Source: Cryptomeria japonica
Taxonomy: Eukaryota > Streptophyta > Pinopsida > Cupressales > Cupressaceae
Assembly: GCF_030272615.1 (NCBI RefSeq)
Contig: NC_081413.1
Location: 563,201,010 to 563,265,009 of the forward strand
Reading direction: 5' to 3'
DNA: 64,000 bases
Shown piece after piece: positions 1 to 10,599 of this stretch (position 1 is its first letter; each line of letters begins with the position of its first letter). The position numbers were made by a program, and so were the translations under genes. A model generated the notes under the pieces. The model was not told where the DNA came from, ran no database searches, and saw only the letters and a list, made by a program, of their open reading frames with translations.

Positions 1-1840
1 TAATCAATTAGATGAAGCACCCTTACAAGATGACACACCATTACACATTGAATTTCCTGATGCAGACATTCTGACAATAAGATCAAAGTTTTGGGAGTTG
101 TACTTTGATGGTTCCTATACACAATATGGATCAGGTGCTGGAATTTTGTTCATTACACCTTAGGGACACACAATTCCAAAATCATATAGACTGCGGTTTC
201 CATGCACAAACAATACTACAAAATATGAAGCATTGACTATTGGGCTCAAAATGGCTATTGAGTGGATCATTAAGGAATTACATGTTTATGGTGATTCACA
301 GCTTATAATCAACCAAATAAATGATGATTATCAAACTAAGGATGCCAAGATCATGCCTTACAAACAATTGGTAGAAGAGTTTAAAGAACATTTTGAAGAA
401 ATATGATTCACTCAGATCCTAAGAAATGAGAATAAAGCAACAGATGCAATGGCTACAATAGCATCTCTTTTGCAGAATCAAGAGAATCAACAACGTTGTA
501 AATTCCTGGTGGAAGATATCTTGAATCCTACCATTGAATGCCAAAATACCCACATAATTTTCCATATATCTTGAACGGATCAATTCTTATACAACCAAAC
601 TTATCAATACTTAAAAGAAAATATCCTTCCTCCTAACCTATCTCGTAATCAGAGAAGAAATTTTATTCATCAGTCATCCCGCTATACTATCATTGGTGAT
701 ACCTTATACAGGCGAGGTCTAGATAAAACTTTATTGAGATTTCTTGAACAAGAAGAATCTGAGAAAGTTCTTAACGAAGTTCATGCAGGTATTTGTGGCA
801 CACACTCAAGTGGATTAACATTGGCTAAGAAACTTATTCGTTTGGGTTACTATTGACCTAATATGTAGAGAGATTCATTTATATATGCCAATAAATGCAA
901 ACAATGCTAGATCCATGGGAACCTCATCCACACACTATCACAAGAATTGCATCCTATGGTAGGATCATGGCCATTCTCCCAATGGGGTCTTGATTTGGTA
1001 GATAAGATAAATCCTTCATCCTCTAATGGACACAAGTTCATTCTGACTCGTACTGAGTATTTCACTAAATGGATTGAAGTAGTACCTTTGATGAAAGTGA
1101 TAGGAAAACAAATATAATCATTCATCTTGAATTATATAACCCGTCGCTATGGATTCCCTATGACCATTATCATTGATAATGGACGATCATTTAAGAATCA
1201 AGATGTGAAGGAACTATGTGAGTGATTCCATATCCAACATAGGTTTTCTACACCATATTTTCCACAGGCAAATGGTCAATCCAAGGCACCAAATAAAATA
1301 ATCTTGAAAATCTTGAAGAAGGCAGTCAATGAAGCTAGTAAAGGCTGGCACATTTAGCTAAATCCCGCTCTTTGGGCATACCGAATGAGCATTCACACAC
1401 CAATGGGGGCAACTCCATATTGCTTAGTCTATGGATCAGAAGCCATATTACCAGTAGAAGTAGAGATACCTTCTCTATGAGTTTCCTTGAAAGGTCTTAT
1501 ACTAGAAGAAGAACAATGAGTCTCTAGACTTCAAGAACTTGAGCTGATTTAGGGATGTCGCTAAAATGCAACAGATCATTTGAAGGCATATCAACAGAGA
1601 ATAATGAGAAGTTATAACCACAGAGTCAAGCCACACATTTTTTAGATTGGAGATATAGTTCTAAGGGAGAATCCGAGAAATCAACAAGACCGAGAAAAGA
1701 AGGGAAAATTTGAACCAAATTGGTTAGGTCCTTTTGTCATAGTAGCAACATATGGCTCAGGAGCATACAAGTTAACTACCCCTGAAGGTGATTGCTTTTA
1801 TGAGCCCATCAATTCCATCCATCTCAAGAAGTTCTATGCT
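1..1840 (+). pseudogene. Tat-like Ty3/gypsy pol remnant (RNase H and integrase)
   Basis: This is the 3' part of a gypsy polyprotein. An RNase H domain opens with YFDG at 101-112 and continues to a GDSQLI motif near 290. An integrase follows: zinc-finger His residues around 780-815, the Cys pair near 893-908, the core with its first Asp near 992 (GLDLV), and the second Asp near 1175 (IIDNG). The expected catalytic Glu after the PQANGQ motif near 1270 is Lys. An RNase H of this divergent type just before integrase fits the second RNase H of the Tat/Ogre lineage, which is why I place it there. In-frame stops occur at 161-163 and repeatedly through the integrase, so it is dead. RT and gag lie outside the window. 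Confidence 0.8.
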
Positions 1841-1844
1841 TGAG

Positions 1845-1933
1845 ATATAAAGTCCTGAAGAAATCAGTAAAAAGCATATAAAATCTTGAAGAAATCATTA
1901 AAGCATATAAAGTCTTGAATAGATTAGTTAAAA
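1845..1933. repeat. Three imperfect ~30-bp tandem units after the Tat-like pol
   Basis: Three head-to-tail units beginning ATATAAA and containing CTTGAA or CTGAAGAAATCA sit at 1845-1875, 1876-1904 and 1905-1933. They follow the end of the integrase reading frame, where a 3' untranslated region or LTR edge would be expected. From here to 2216 I see no coding sequence, only AT-rich DNA with an A-rich run near 1960-2000. Confidence 0.6.
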
Positions 1934-2298
1934 TCAGAAAATCCCTAAAAAACATAAAACAACGAAAAAAGAAGAAAAAAAATGAAATGTGGAAAAAATG
2001 AAATAAATTTAGATAGTGAAAACCTGGTAAATAGGCGCTATCTAAAAGTGAGTTCTTCCATCTATGAGATCGCTTTGCACACCTATCCACTCCATCCTAT
2101 TTGCATCTATCACTTGCATCTATCCTAGATCATCCATTTCATCTTTCGCATTGATTGATTTGAACCATTTAGCAGGAAATATGTAACTTACCAACAATTA
2201 TCAATCTTTGACATACTTTTTTTTATATTGAATATAGGGAGAAAACTGTTACAAAAAATTGCCTTTTCCAACGTCCAACTACTTACAACTGAGTGTAT

Positions 2299-2422
2299 AT
2301 ATGGATCATAGATCCAAAAAAATACATAGGACTATAGACAAAAATACACAAATTTATGCATATGTGGATCGCAGATCCAGAAAAGTACATAGGACTAAAT
2401 ACAAAATAACACAAAGATCATG
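2299..2422. repeat. Two ~62-bp tandem units with small palindromes in LINE-1 3' UTR
   Basis: Units at 2299-2359 and 2360-2422 share the arrangement ATAT(GT)GGATC-N3-GATCC followed by ACATAGGACTA and an ACAAA-rich stretch. Each unit contains a short palindrome, GGATC-ATA-GATCC or GGATC-GCA-GATCC. They lie between the LINE-1 ORF2 stop at 2451 and the A-tract at 2217-2224, so they sit in its 3' untranslated region. Confidence 0.65.
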
Positions 2423-2450
2423 AGTGAGGTAATGGAGTGTTGAGGCCAGA

Positions 2451-5121
2451 TCATGTCTGCTCATGCTCTTGAAAAGCCTCCATCCAGGTCATCCACCCTA
2501 GAGGGCCTTCCATCCACATGGATTGTTTTCTCTCAAGTAGTTGAGTAAGCATTTGAATGTGATCCTTCACTGGTTCTCTGATTTTATCAACCTCTAATCC
2601 AAGACTCTCCATTGCTAGATCAACAAATTGTTTTTCTCTTGCGGCTTGCCTCCACTTATATCCATTCTCCATATCATGTAAGTACATCTTGGCATTTCCA
2701 TCCTTAATGAATCTAAGGAATTTGTGCTTGTCAACATTCATCGTCATAGAAACCTGCAAAAAAAATTGATGAAGGGTGAATCCACGAAATGACTCAGTAA
2801 GGGCCCTAGCTATACCTTGGAATTTGTCTTCATTTCTAATTTTCCATATATACCATAAAATTTTAGTGGAAAGAATATGCCAAAATAAGTTAGTATCCTT
2901 TTTCAGCCCCTTAATATATCTAGTGAGAACATCTAAAACAATAATCTACTTAGGAATAGAAATACCAAATAACAGCCAAATTTCTCTAGCAATATTACAC
3001 TCAAAGAAAATATGGCTAATAGACTCAGGTACTCTACACACATTGCAGACATCACAATTACTATGATCTTTTTTGAATGGCAGCCTGTTAATTATCATCA
3101 ACCATTTAAAGCATTTTTTCTTGGGTGTAATATGAGTACTCCATAGTCATGAAAATAACTTCTGCCACTGTTTCAATGAAAGATCTGCAAACCAGAGATT
3201 GTTAGCATACAATATAATGGATTCATCATGTTAGAGTATTATAAACATTAATAGCTTTGATATTAGACACAAAGATATTGTTGATCCAAATAAGATCAGT
3301 ACATATTTCATTACTACTCTTGCATTTCTTGGGCAATTGAAGGTCTGAACATGCATTTTTCATCATGTTATAAGTTCTCTTTTGGGAATTATGCAAATAA
3401 AATCCATCTCTAAGGGACTCTCAACTAAGAAGCCTATCATTCTCAATAATTTCTTTAAAGCAGCGAATGCCTTTAACGGCCCAGGCTTTAGTAGAGCACC
3501 CTTGAGTAAGCGCAAGAGGTTTAGACGAGTGGAGAAGGTTCCACCAGATGGACCTTTCCCCATGGATGTGGTCATTGTTGTTGGCCCTATTGTTGGTGAT
3601 GAAAGGTCTAATAGTTTCCCAAGCTTTCCAAATAGACTTAAAGCCACTCGAGCCTTGCACTGAGACTGCAAAACCTCCAGCTACTAGGTCACGAAAGGGT
3701 AGAGATTTCCAAGATTTAGCCTTTTTAGGAACAACTTTCAAGATGTTGTTTCTTACCAGAATTTCCATGGCTTATTTCCATCAAATGCTTGGAAGATCCA
3801 TTTTGCAGAAAGTGCAACCCCTTGAATTCTCAAGTCTTTTAACCTGAGTCCTCTCAGACTCTTCTCTATGTGGCACCACCCCCACTTTATAGAGTGTATC
3901 TTTTTTATTTCCTTTCCCATCAGACCATAGGAAGTTCCTAATGGATTTTTGTATTTCTAGGATTTGATAGTTGGAGAACATCCACACTGAGGAGTAGTAT
4001 ATGCTGTGTGAGGATAATTGTTTTTGACACACTTGCACTCTTCCAACAAACAAAAGATACCTATTATTCCATTTATTGAGATTCTTTTCTATTTTGCCTC
4101 TAACCCATAACCATATCTCCTTGAGAGAGGTGGAGATGGAAAAGGGTGTTCCCAAGTATCTAACTATCTTATTAGGCCCTTCCATTGGACTCCAAACTAG
4201 TGCAACCAATCTGGAGGCTCCTCTTTCCAACCAAGCAGGGTAGATTTAGCCTGAGAGATTTTGGCCCTTGAAATCTCACCTAAGAACTTAATTTTGCACT
4301 CTAGGGCTTCCATATTTTGTTTGGTGAGTTCTATAAAAACGTGTAGTGTCATCAGGAAATTGGGTATTAATCAACTCAAACCCATCAGGAAGTTTAACAC
4401 CTCCTACTTTAGAAGAAATGGTATAATCTCTTAAGATATAGTACAGGGCATCATAAGCAATAACAAAAACAACAGGGGCTAGAGGGCAACCTTGTCTAAT
4501 AGACCCATCAAGCTTAATATTTAGAGAGAGAGAGATGCATTAATCTCTACTTGAGTCGATGCATCTTTAAGGAGAATCTTCACCCATTTGCAGAATTCCA
4601 TAGGAAATCCAAAGGCTTCTAGCATAATAAAAAATAAACTCCCATTCCACCCTATCATAGGCATTCTCAAAGTCCAAAAGGAACATAGCCGCATTTTGTC
4701 CTGATACATTTGTCCATTCAATCACCTCCCAACTCGTGATTAGATTTTCTAGGATGAATCTTCCCTTTATGAACCCTGTTTGCTTGGGACAAATGAATTT
4801 GGGCAGCAAATTCTCTAACTTGAGAGCAAGAGTTTTGGCCATAATTTTATAGGATACATTAAGGAGCGTAATGGGTCTCTAGTTTTTAATAAGTGACTTG
4901 TCCCCTTATTTGGGTAAAAGTTTAATAGTCCCTTTATTAATAAGTTCACCTAGAGAACTAGTCCTAAAAGCCTTTGAATATAGTTCATGGAGATCTTGGA
5001 AAATCCACTCCTCATTAGCTTTGTAAAATTTGATAGGTAGACCGTCTGGTCCTAGATTTTTATCATTGCTTAGGTTCCTAATAGAAGTTTTTAGTTCACC
5101 CACCGAGATAGAAACCCTCAA
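2451..5121 (-). pseudogene. LINE-1 ORF2 fragment: RT, zf-RVT, C-terminal extension
   Basis: RT begins near 5121 with the LINE motif DKNLGPDGLP (about 5050), continues through GFIKGR (about 4770) and FENAYDRVEW (about 4660), and reaches the catalytic Asp pair, read as FPDD, at 4348-4359. The thumb/connection region covers 3781-4230 and 3421-3768. A zf-RVT zinc-binding domain (CNVCRVPESISHIFFEC) is near 2960-3060. It is followed in the same open frame by the WYIWKIRN segment and about 100 further residues to the stop at 2451. That tail has no RNase H motif and I do not recognise it. Several frameshifts and stops break the RT, so it is not functional. Confidence 0.8.
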
Positions 5122-5161
5122 CGCTTGAGCGTCCTCTACTAGGAATGCAAACCCTTATGTG

Positions 5162-6172
5162 ATGGAGATGCTGCAATGAATAAAAGACCGGTTAGAAGTC
5201 GTGGAGACAACCCAAAGAAGAGGTTGACATATTGAAGATGTAAGTGAAGATGAAGGAGAAGAATCCCCGATAGAACAAGTAAACCTACCGGTGGTTTCTG
5301 TAGATGAAGAAAGGTTTATAAGGGTTTTGAGTAGGGCAAACACTAAACCTCATTTTACCCCACTAGAATATGATGAAAAGTTAGATTCAGATGAATTGAT
5401 TTATTGGATCTCAAAGATGGAGAATTATTTTGATTTTGAAAACACTGCAGAAGAGAGGAAGGTGAAATATGCCTGTACTTGGTTGAAAGGTCATACACTC
5501 TTTGGTGGGAGAATTTGCAAGTTGATAGATAGAGAAGAGGTAAAGAAAATATTACAACATGAGATCAGATGATTGCTAAGTTGAAATCAAAGTTTGTGCT
5601 GACGAATTTTGAAGTGGATTTGTTTTGAAAGTTGCGAAATATGAGACACAAGGAATATAGTGTGAAGGAGTGCACTGAAGTATTTTACAAGTTGAAATCA
5701 GATCTAGAATTGTTGATGATGAAGTTGAACAAATTGAAGATATTTGAACTGATTGCGGATGTCTATACAAGATGAACTCAGTATGATCAAATTGGTGAGT
5801 GTTGAAGAGGCTTACTAGTATGCCCTAAAGGGTGAAGGGAAATTGAACAAAAGATAGGAGCAGAGACAAAGAGGTAGAGGTGGAAGGTTTACCAGAGGAA
5901 GAGGATATACCAGAGGAAGAGGAACCTATACATATTAGAACAAGGACAAAGAAGTGAGCAAAGAAGGTAATTCATACTGGAAGGATGATAGAAATTTCTA
6001 TCGAAGGAAAGAATCCAATGGTTACCAGAATGAGAACTTTGAAAGACAAGACAAGAGGATATTCAAAGGAACTTTCTTTAAGTGTGGAGGAGAAGGACAC
6101 CATGCATTCAAATGTAAGAAGATAAAGGCTACTGGAAGAGAAGCAGTGGTGGAAGAAAACCCCAAACTGTAA
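5162..6172 (+). pseudogene. Chromovirus gag
   Basis: Gag-like region in the same frame as the following pol. The start chosen is the ATG at 5162, followed almost at once by in-frame TGA codons. The capsid-like part includes YWISKMENYF near 5405. Arg/Gly-rich sequence lies near 5870-5935. A CCHC knuckle near 6080-6115 has lost its first cysteine (FKCGGEGHHAFKC with Phe where Cys is expected). More stops fall between 5573 and 5953. Gag would form the particle and package RNA; this copy cannot. Confidence 0.75.
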
Positions 6173-6181
6173 TATGGAGAA

Positions 6182-9100
6182 TTGTTGATGATGAGGAGAG
6201 CTTTGTGTCATACAGGAGGAGATGAAGACCCCTTGCAAAGGAAGAATCTGTTCAAGACCAGATGTAAGGTATCCGGTAAGTGTTTTAAAGTTGTTATTGA
6301 TAGTGGTAGTTTAGATAATCTTGTTTCAAAAGAGATGGTGAATAAGTTGAATTTGGAGAGATTGAAACAACCTAAGCCTTACTAGATAGCAAGGATTCAA
6401 GATGAACATAAGTTATTAGTAAGTGAACAATGTTTGGTGAAATTGAAAATTGGGAATTATCATGATGAATTCTTGTGTGATATTATGCCTATGAATATTT
6501 GTCATCTCTTGTTGGGTAGACCTTGGTAGTTTGATAGACACACAATACACGATGGAAGGAAGAATACATAGACTATTGTGGCCAGTGGGATGAAGCACAC
6601 CTTGTTACCTTTGGAGGAACCTTTGAGGAATGAAGTATGTATGAATGCCAGAACGTGTTTAGTAGATGGAAGGAAATTCGTGGATGGACCGAGACATGAG
6701 AATGTGTGTTATGCCTTTATTCCTAAGAAGACTGAGAGACCGGAACCAGAAGGAGAACACCTGAAGGAGATAAGAGATTTTTTGATAGAATATGAGGACA
6801 TTATTTCAGATAATGTACGTAATGGATTTCCACCTGTTAGAAGTATTAGTCATTGCATGGACTTGGTTCCTAGAGCTAGTTTGCCTAACAAAGCTGCACA
6901 TCGGTTGACACCGATAGAGAGTGAAGAACTGAATAGATAAGTGCAGGAGTTGTTGAAGAAAGGTTTGATCAGGGAGAGTCTGAGCCCTTGTGCAGTACCA
7001 ACGGTATTAGAACCTAAGAAAAATGGAGAATGGAGGATGTGTACCAATTCAAGAGCAATAAACAAGATCATAGTGAAATACCGGTTTCCTTTGCCTAGGA
7101 TGGATGACATAATGGACTATTTGAGTGGAGAAAAATACTTTACAAAGATAGATTTGAAGAGTGGATATCATCAGATCAAGATTAGAGAAGGTGATGAGTG
7201 GAAGACAACATTTATGACAAATGAAGGACTATATGAATGTTTGGTGATGCCTTTTGGATTGACTAATGCACCGAGTACTTTCATGAGGTTGATGAATGAA
7301 GTATTGAAGATATTATTGGGCAAGTTTTTAATTGTGTATCTGGATAACATTCTGATATTTAGTAAGACAAAAGAGGAGCATTTGTTGCAGTTAAGACAAG
7401 ATTTGCAGAGGTTGAGAGAAGAAAAGTTGTTGATCAATATCAAGAAGTGTACTTTCATGAAAGATGAGTTAGTCTATTTGGGCTTTTGATATCCAAGAAT
7501 GGTTTGAAGATGGACCTTAAGAAAGTTAAATCCATTATTGAGTGGCCTACACTGGAAATCATTGGAGAGGTAAGATCATTGCATGGATTGGATAGTTTTT
7601 ACAAGAAGTTTATCATAAATTTCAGTTTAGTTTGTAACCCTATGGCTGAGACCATGAGAAGAGATCGAAAGGAATTCAAGTGGACCACCGAAGGAAATAA
7701 AAGTTCTGAATTGTTGAAGAAGAAAGTGATTGAGCAGCCTGTGTTAGCTTTACCATATTTCAATAAAGTATTTCAAGTGGATTGTGATGCAAGTGGAACA
7801 ACAATAGGAGAAGTCTTGAGTCAAGAAGGGAGAGCAGTAGCCTATTTCAGTGAGAAATTGAATGATGCCTGAATGAGATTTAGTGTATGATCAAGAATTG
7901 TATGCCATAGTTCAAGCCTTGAAGAAATGGAGACACTACTTATTGCCTAAAGAGTTTGTGTTCTATACAGATCATCAAGCTTTGCAATATTTGAACAGTC
8001 AGAGTAAGTTGAATCAAAGACATATGAGATGGGTAGAATTCTTGCAGAGTTACACCTTCGTGTTGAAGCATAGAAGTGGAAAATATAACAAAGTTGTTGA
8101 TGCATTGAGTAGGAGAAGGAATTTGCTGACAAAGATGAGAGTGACAGTATTAGGTTTTGAAGATTTGAAGACCTTGTATGATGAAGACCCAGATTTTGCA
8201 GAACCTTGGAACGCATGTAGAGAATCGGTTATGGTAGATAGAAGCAAATGGTTGGATTACTTCATTCAAGATGGGATGTTATTTAGAGGAGTTCAATTGT
8301 GCATACCTAAGAGTTCCATGAGAGAGAACCTGATAAAGGAGAAACATAGTGGAGGACTAGCTGGACATTTTGGCATTGACAAATCAGCTTCATTGGTGAG
8401 TGAGTAGTACTTTTAGCCCCATATTCATAAGGATGTTATATATGCAGAGTTGTCGAGTTTATCAAGTTGGAAAAGGTAGCAGTTAGAATGTGGGATTGTA
8501 TAAACCTTTGACAGTACCGGTAAGACCTTGGGAGGACATAATCATGGATTTTGTACTTGGATTGCTTAAGACACCAAGAGGGAATGATTGTATATTTGTG
8601 GTAGTGGATAGATTTTTTAAGATGATTCATTCCATAACTTGCAAGAAGACATCAAATGCATTGCATGTAGTAGATCTATTTTTCAAGGAGGTGGTGAGAT
8701 TGCATGGATTACCTAAGAGCATAGTTTCAAATAGAGACACTAATTTTGTTGGCTATTTTTAGAGAACACTTTGGAAGAAGATGAAGATAGATTTGAAGTT
8801 TAGTTCTACTTTTCATCCATAGATGGATGGACATACATAAGTTGTTAATCGGAGTTTGGGAAATTTGTTGAGATGTTTAGTGGGAGATAAAACCAGAAGT
8901 TGGGAATTGATCCTTGCACACGTAGAGTTTTCCTACAGTAATTCAGTGAATAGAAGTACCCTGAAAAAACCTTTTGAGATTGTTACTGGAGTGCACCCTA
9001 GAGGTATAGAAGAATTGAGAGACATTAGTAGTGAAGACCGGAAGAGTTCAGAAGCATAAGCTTTTGTAGATCACATGGCAGCATTGCATATTTAGGTTAA

Positions 9101-9551
9101 ACAACATTTGGAAGACATAAACAACAAATATAAGGAGAAGGCAGATGAGAAGAGGAGACATAAGGAATTTGAAGTTGGTGATGAAGTGATGGTATATATG
9201 AGGAAAAAGAGATTCTCAGTTGGAACTTATAATAAGTTGCAGATGAAGAAGTTTGGAGCCTATAAGATTTTGAGGAAGTTCAGTTCTAGAAATGCATATG
9301 AAGTGGAGCTACTAAATAGTCTAAGTATTTCACTTGTATTCAACATTGCAAATCTTCATGAGTACCATGAACTAGAATTTAGTGAGGAGAGTGTTACAGA
9401 CTTGGAGAAACAACTGCCTCGAAAGGAACTAGATCAAATTGAAGAGATTTTGGATAGTAGGATTGGGCGTATTACTCGGAGCAGTCAGTATAAGGAATAT
9501 CTTGTGAAGTGGAAGGACATACCAGTTGAAGATTCATCTTGGATTTCTTAG
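6182..9551 (+). pseudogene. Chromovirus pol: protease, RT, RNase H, integrase, chromodomain
   Basis: Domains in order: aspartic protease with DSG near 6299; RT from about 6950, with [11 protein letters not shown] near 7250 and the catalytic box YLDN (usually YLDD) at 7337-7348; RNase H with DCDASGT near 7780 and YTDHQALQYL near 7965; integrase with zinc-finger His residues near 8345-8370, MDFVLGL near 8545 and VSNRD (Asp to Asn) near 8726; and a C-terminal chromodomain (EYLVKWKDIPVEDSSW) ending about 9549. There is a frameshift near 7486 and stops at 6940, 8407, 8760 and elsewhere. The chromodomain, which in this group guides integration to marked chromatin, identifies a chromovirus; I cannot fix the clade. 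Confidence 0.85.
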
Positions 9552-9630
9552 GTAGAGGTAGACCACCGCAATTTTCCTCTAACCCCAGCAAAGTGAGAGG
9601 CTCACTTTTTCATTAACCCCAGATGTCTAA

Positions 9631-10071
9631 TGCAGGAGCATCCTTCGTTCACAACAATCTTGCATCAACCAAAAACATTTTCCTTTTTGTGTGTCCCGAT
9701 TTTGGCTCACCGGATCCTATGGAGTTGGATTCTACTTGAAGACTTGATCATCTTTCTTTCTCTCAGACCGCATCACATTTGGATCATTTTCCAACAAGAT
9801 ATTGCTACCAGTTTCCATGATAGTTTCTTGTTATCGATTTTTCCTTTGTTACCGGTTGCTTGGGACTTATTCTATTGATCTACCAAAACCCATTCCGAAG
9901 CTTGTAGAGCCTTGGGTGTTGATTTTGATGTTCCTTGGTGTGTGGCTGACCTTCTACGTTTCATCCTTTGGATTTTCCAAAGGAATCTCTTGGTGGAGGT
10001 CAACCTTGGTTATTTTCATGTTAGGTCTTGTTCTTTGGGTTTTGATCCCTTTTGGGCCGACTGGATCCTTT

Positions 10072-10126
<55 letters not shown>

Positions 10127-10594
10127 ATTACGCATTAATATGCAATCAATTAGAATCAATCAGAGAATCAGATAGCTAGACTGTACATAGAAGATAGATC
10201 TTTGGATTCAAGGTCCTGGTTGTGACTATTCTACTAGGCCTGAGTGTCGGTATGTTGTAACCTGGTTGTAATTGGTTGGATGTAGTCAAATTTCATGCAA
10301 TAAGATAACCTGTTCTCCCTTGCCTCCATCATATCTATATGTTTTCATTGTGTTTACTCTTGCTGACTGGTCCAGATTGATCTCTTTGAGATCCGTCCTC
10401 ATCGGTGACTGCTTCAATAGGTCATTCCTTAGTAGTTCCATGTAGTAGATTTGATTGAAATTTAATTATTATTATCCTTCTTCTAGATGAAACTATCTGA
10501 TTTAGGGAATAGTGGAAATCTGATTTTGTCGATTTCAATCTGGAGTTCAAGAGCTATCTAGGTTAACACTGGTTGATTTGGACAACATAAGGCA
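9631..10594 (+). repeat. 3' LTR of the chromovirus (single copy)
   Basis: Starts TGCAGGAGCATCC, nearly the same terminus as the LTRs at 53712 and 60006, and lies about 80 bp after the pol stop. The right end is taken at a CA at 10593-10594, just before LINE-2 sequence; with no second copy it is approximate. It contains an (AT)n run. Confidence 0.55.
10074..10121. repeat. (AT)n microsatellite
   Basis: About 48 bp of uninterrupted alternating A and T inside the chromovirus 3' LTR. Confidence 0.95.
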
Positions 10595-10599
10595 ATACT

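Larger units (their letters stand above)
2217..5125 (-). mobile_element. LINE-1: 5'-truncated L1-type non-LTR retrotransposon
   Basis: On the minus strand this carries RT, a zf-RVT domain and a C-terminal extension, then a 3' untranslated region ending in an A-tract (T8 on the plus strand at 2217-2224). The 5' end is lost near 5125, at the start of the RT domain, where chromovirus gag begins; 5' truncation is typical of LINE integration. I could not find a convincing target-site duplication. It is not part of LINE-2 at 10596-15815, because both contain RT palm sequence. Confidence 0.75.
5130..10594 (+). mobile_element. Chromovirus-type Ty3/gypsy element lacking its 5' LTR
   Basis: The internal region runs gag, protease, RT, RNase H, integrase, chromodomain, and is followed by one LTR starting TGCAGGAGCA at 9631. 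No LTR or primer binding site is seen upstream of gag; instead the 5' end of LINE-1 abuts at about 5125-5150. The right end is placed near 10594, where LINE-2 sequence begins. The left boundary is approximate and the right one rests on a single LTR copy. Confidence 0.75.

Noticed and set aside
2757-2768. Polypyrimidine run followed by CAG (minus strand), looking like a 3' splice site
   Set aside because: The reading frame is open straight through from the zf-RVT side, so no intron is needed.
9630-10179. Plus-strand ORFs of 82 and 125 codons after the chromovirus pol
   Set aside because: They lie within the 3' LTR, and one runs through the AT microsatellite.
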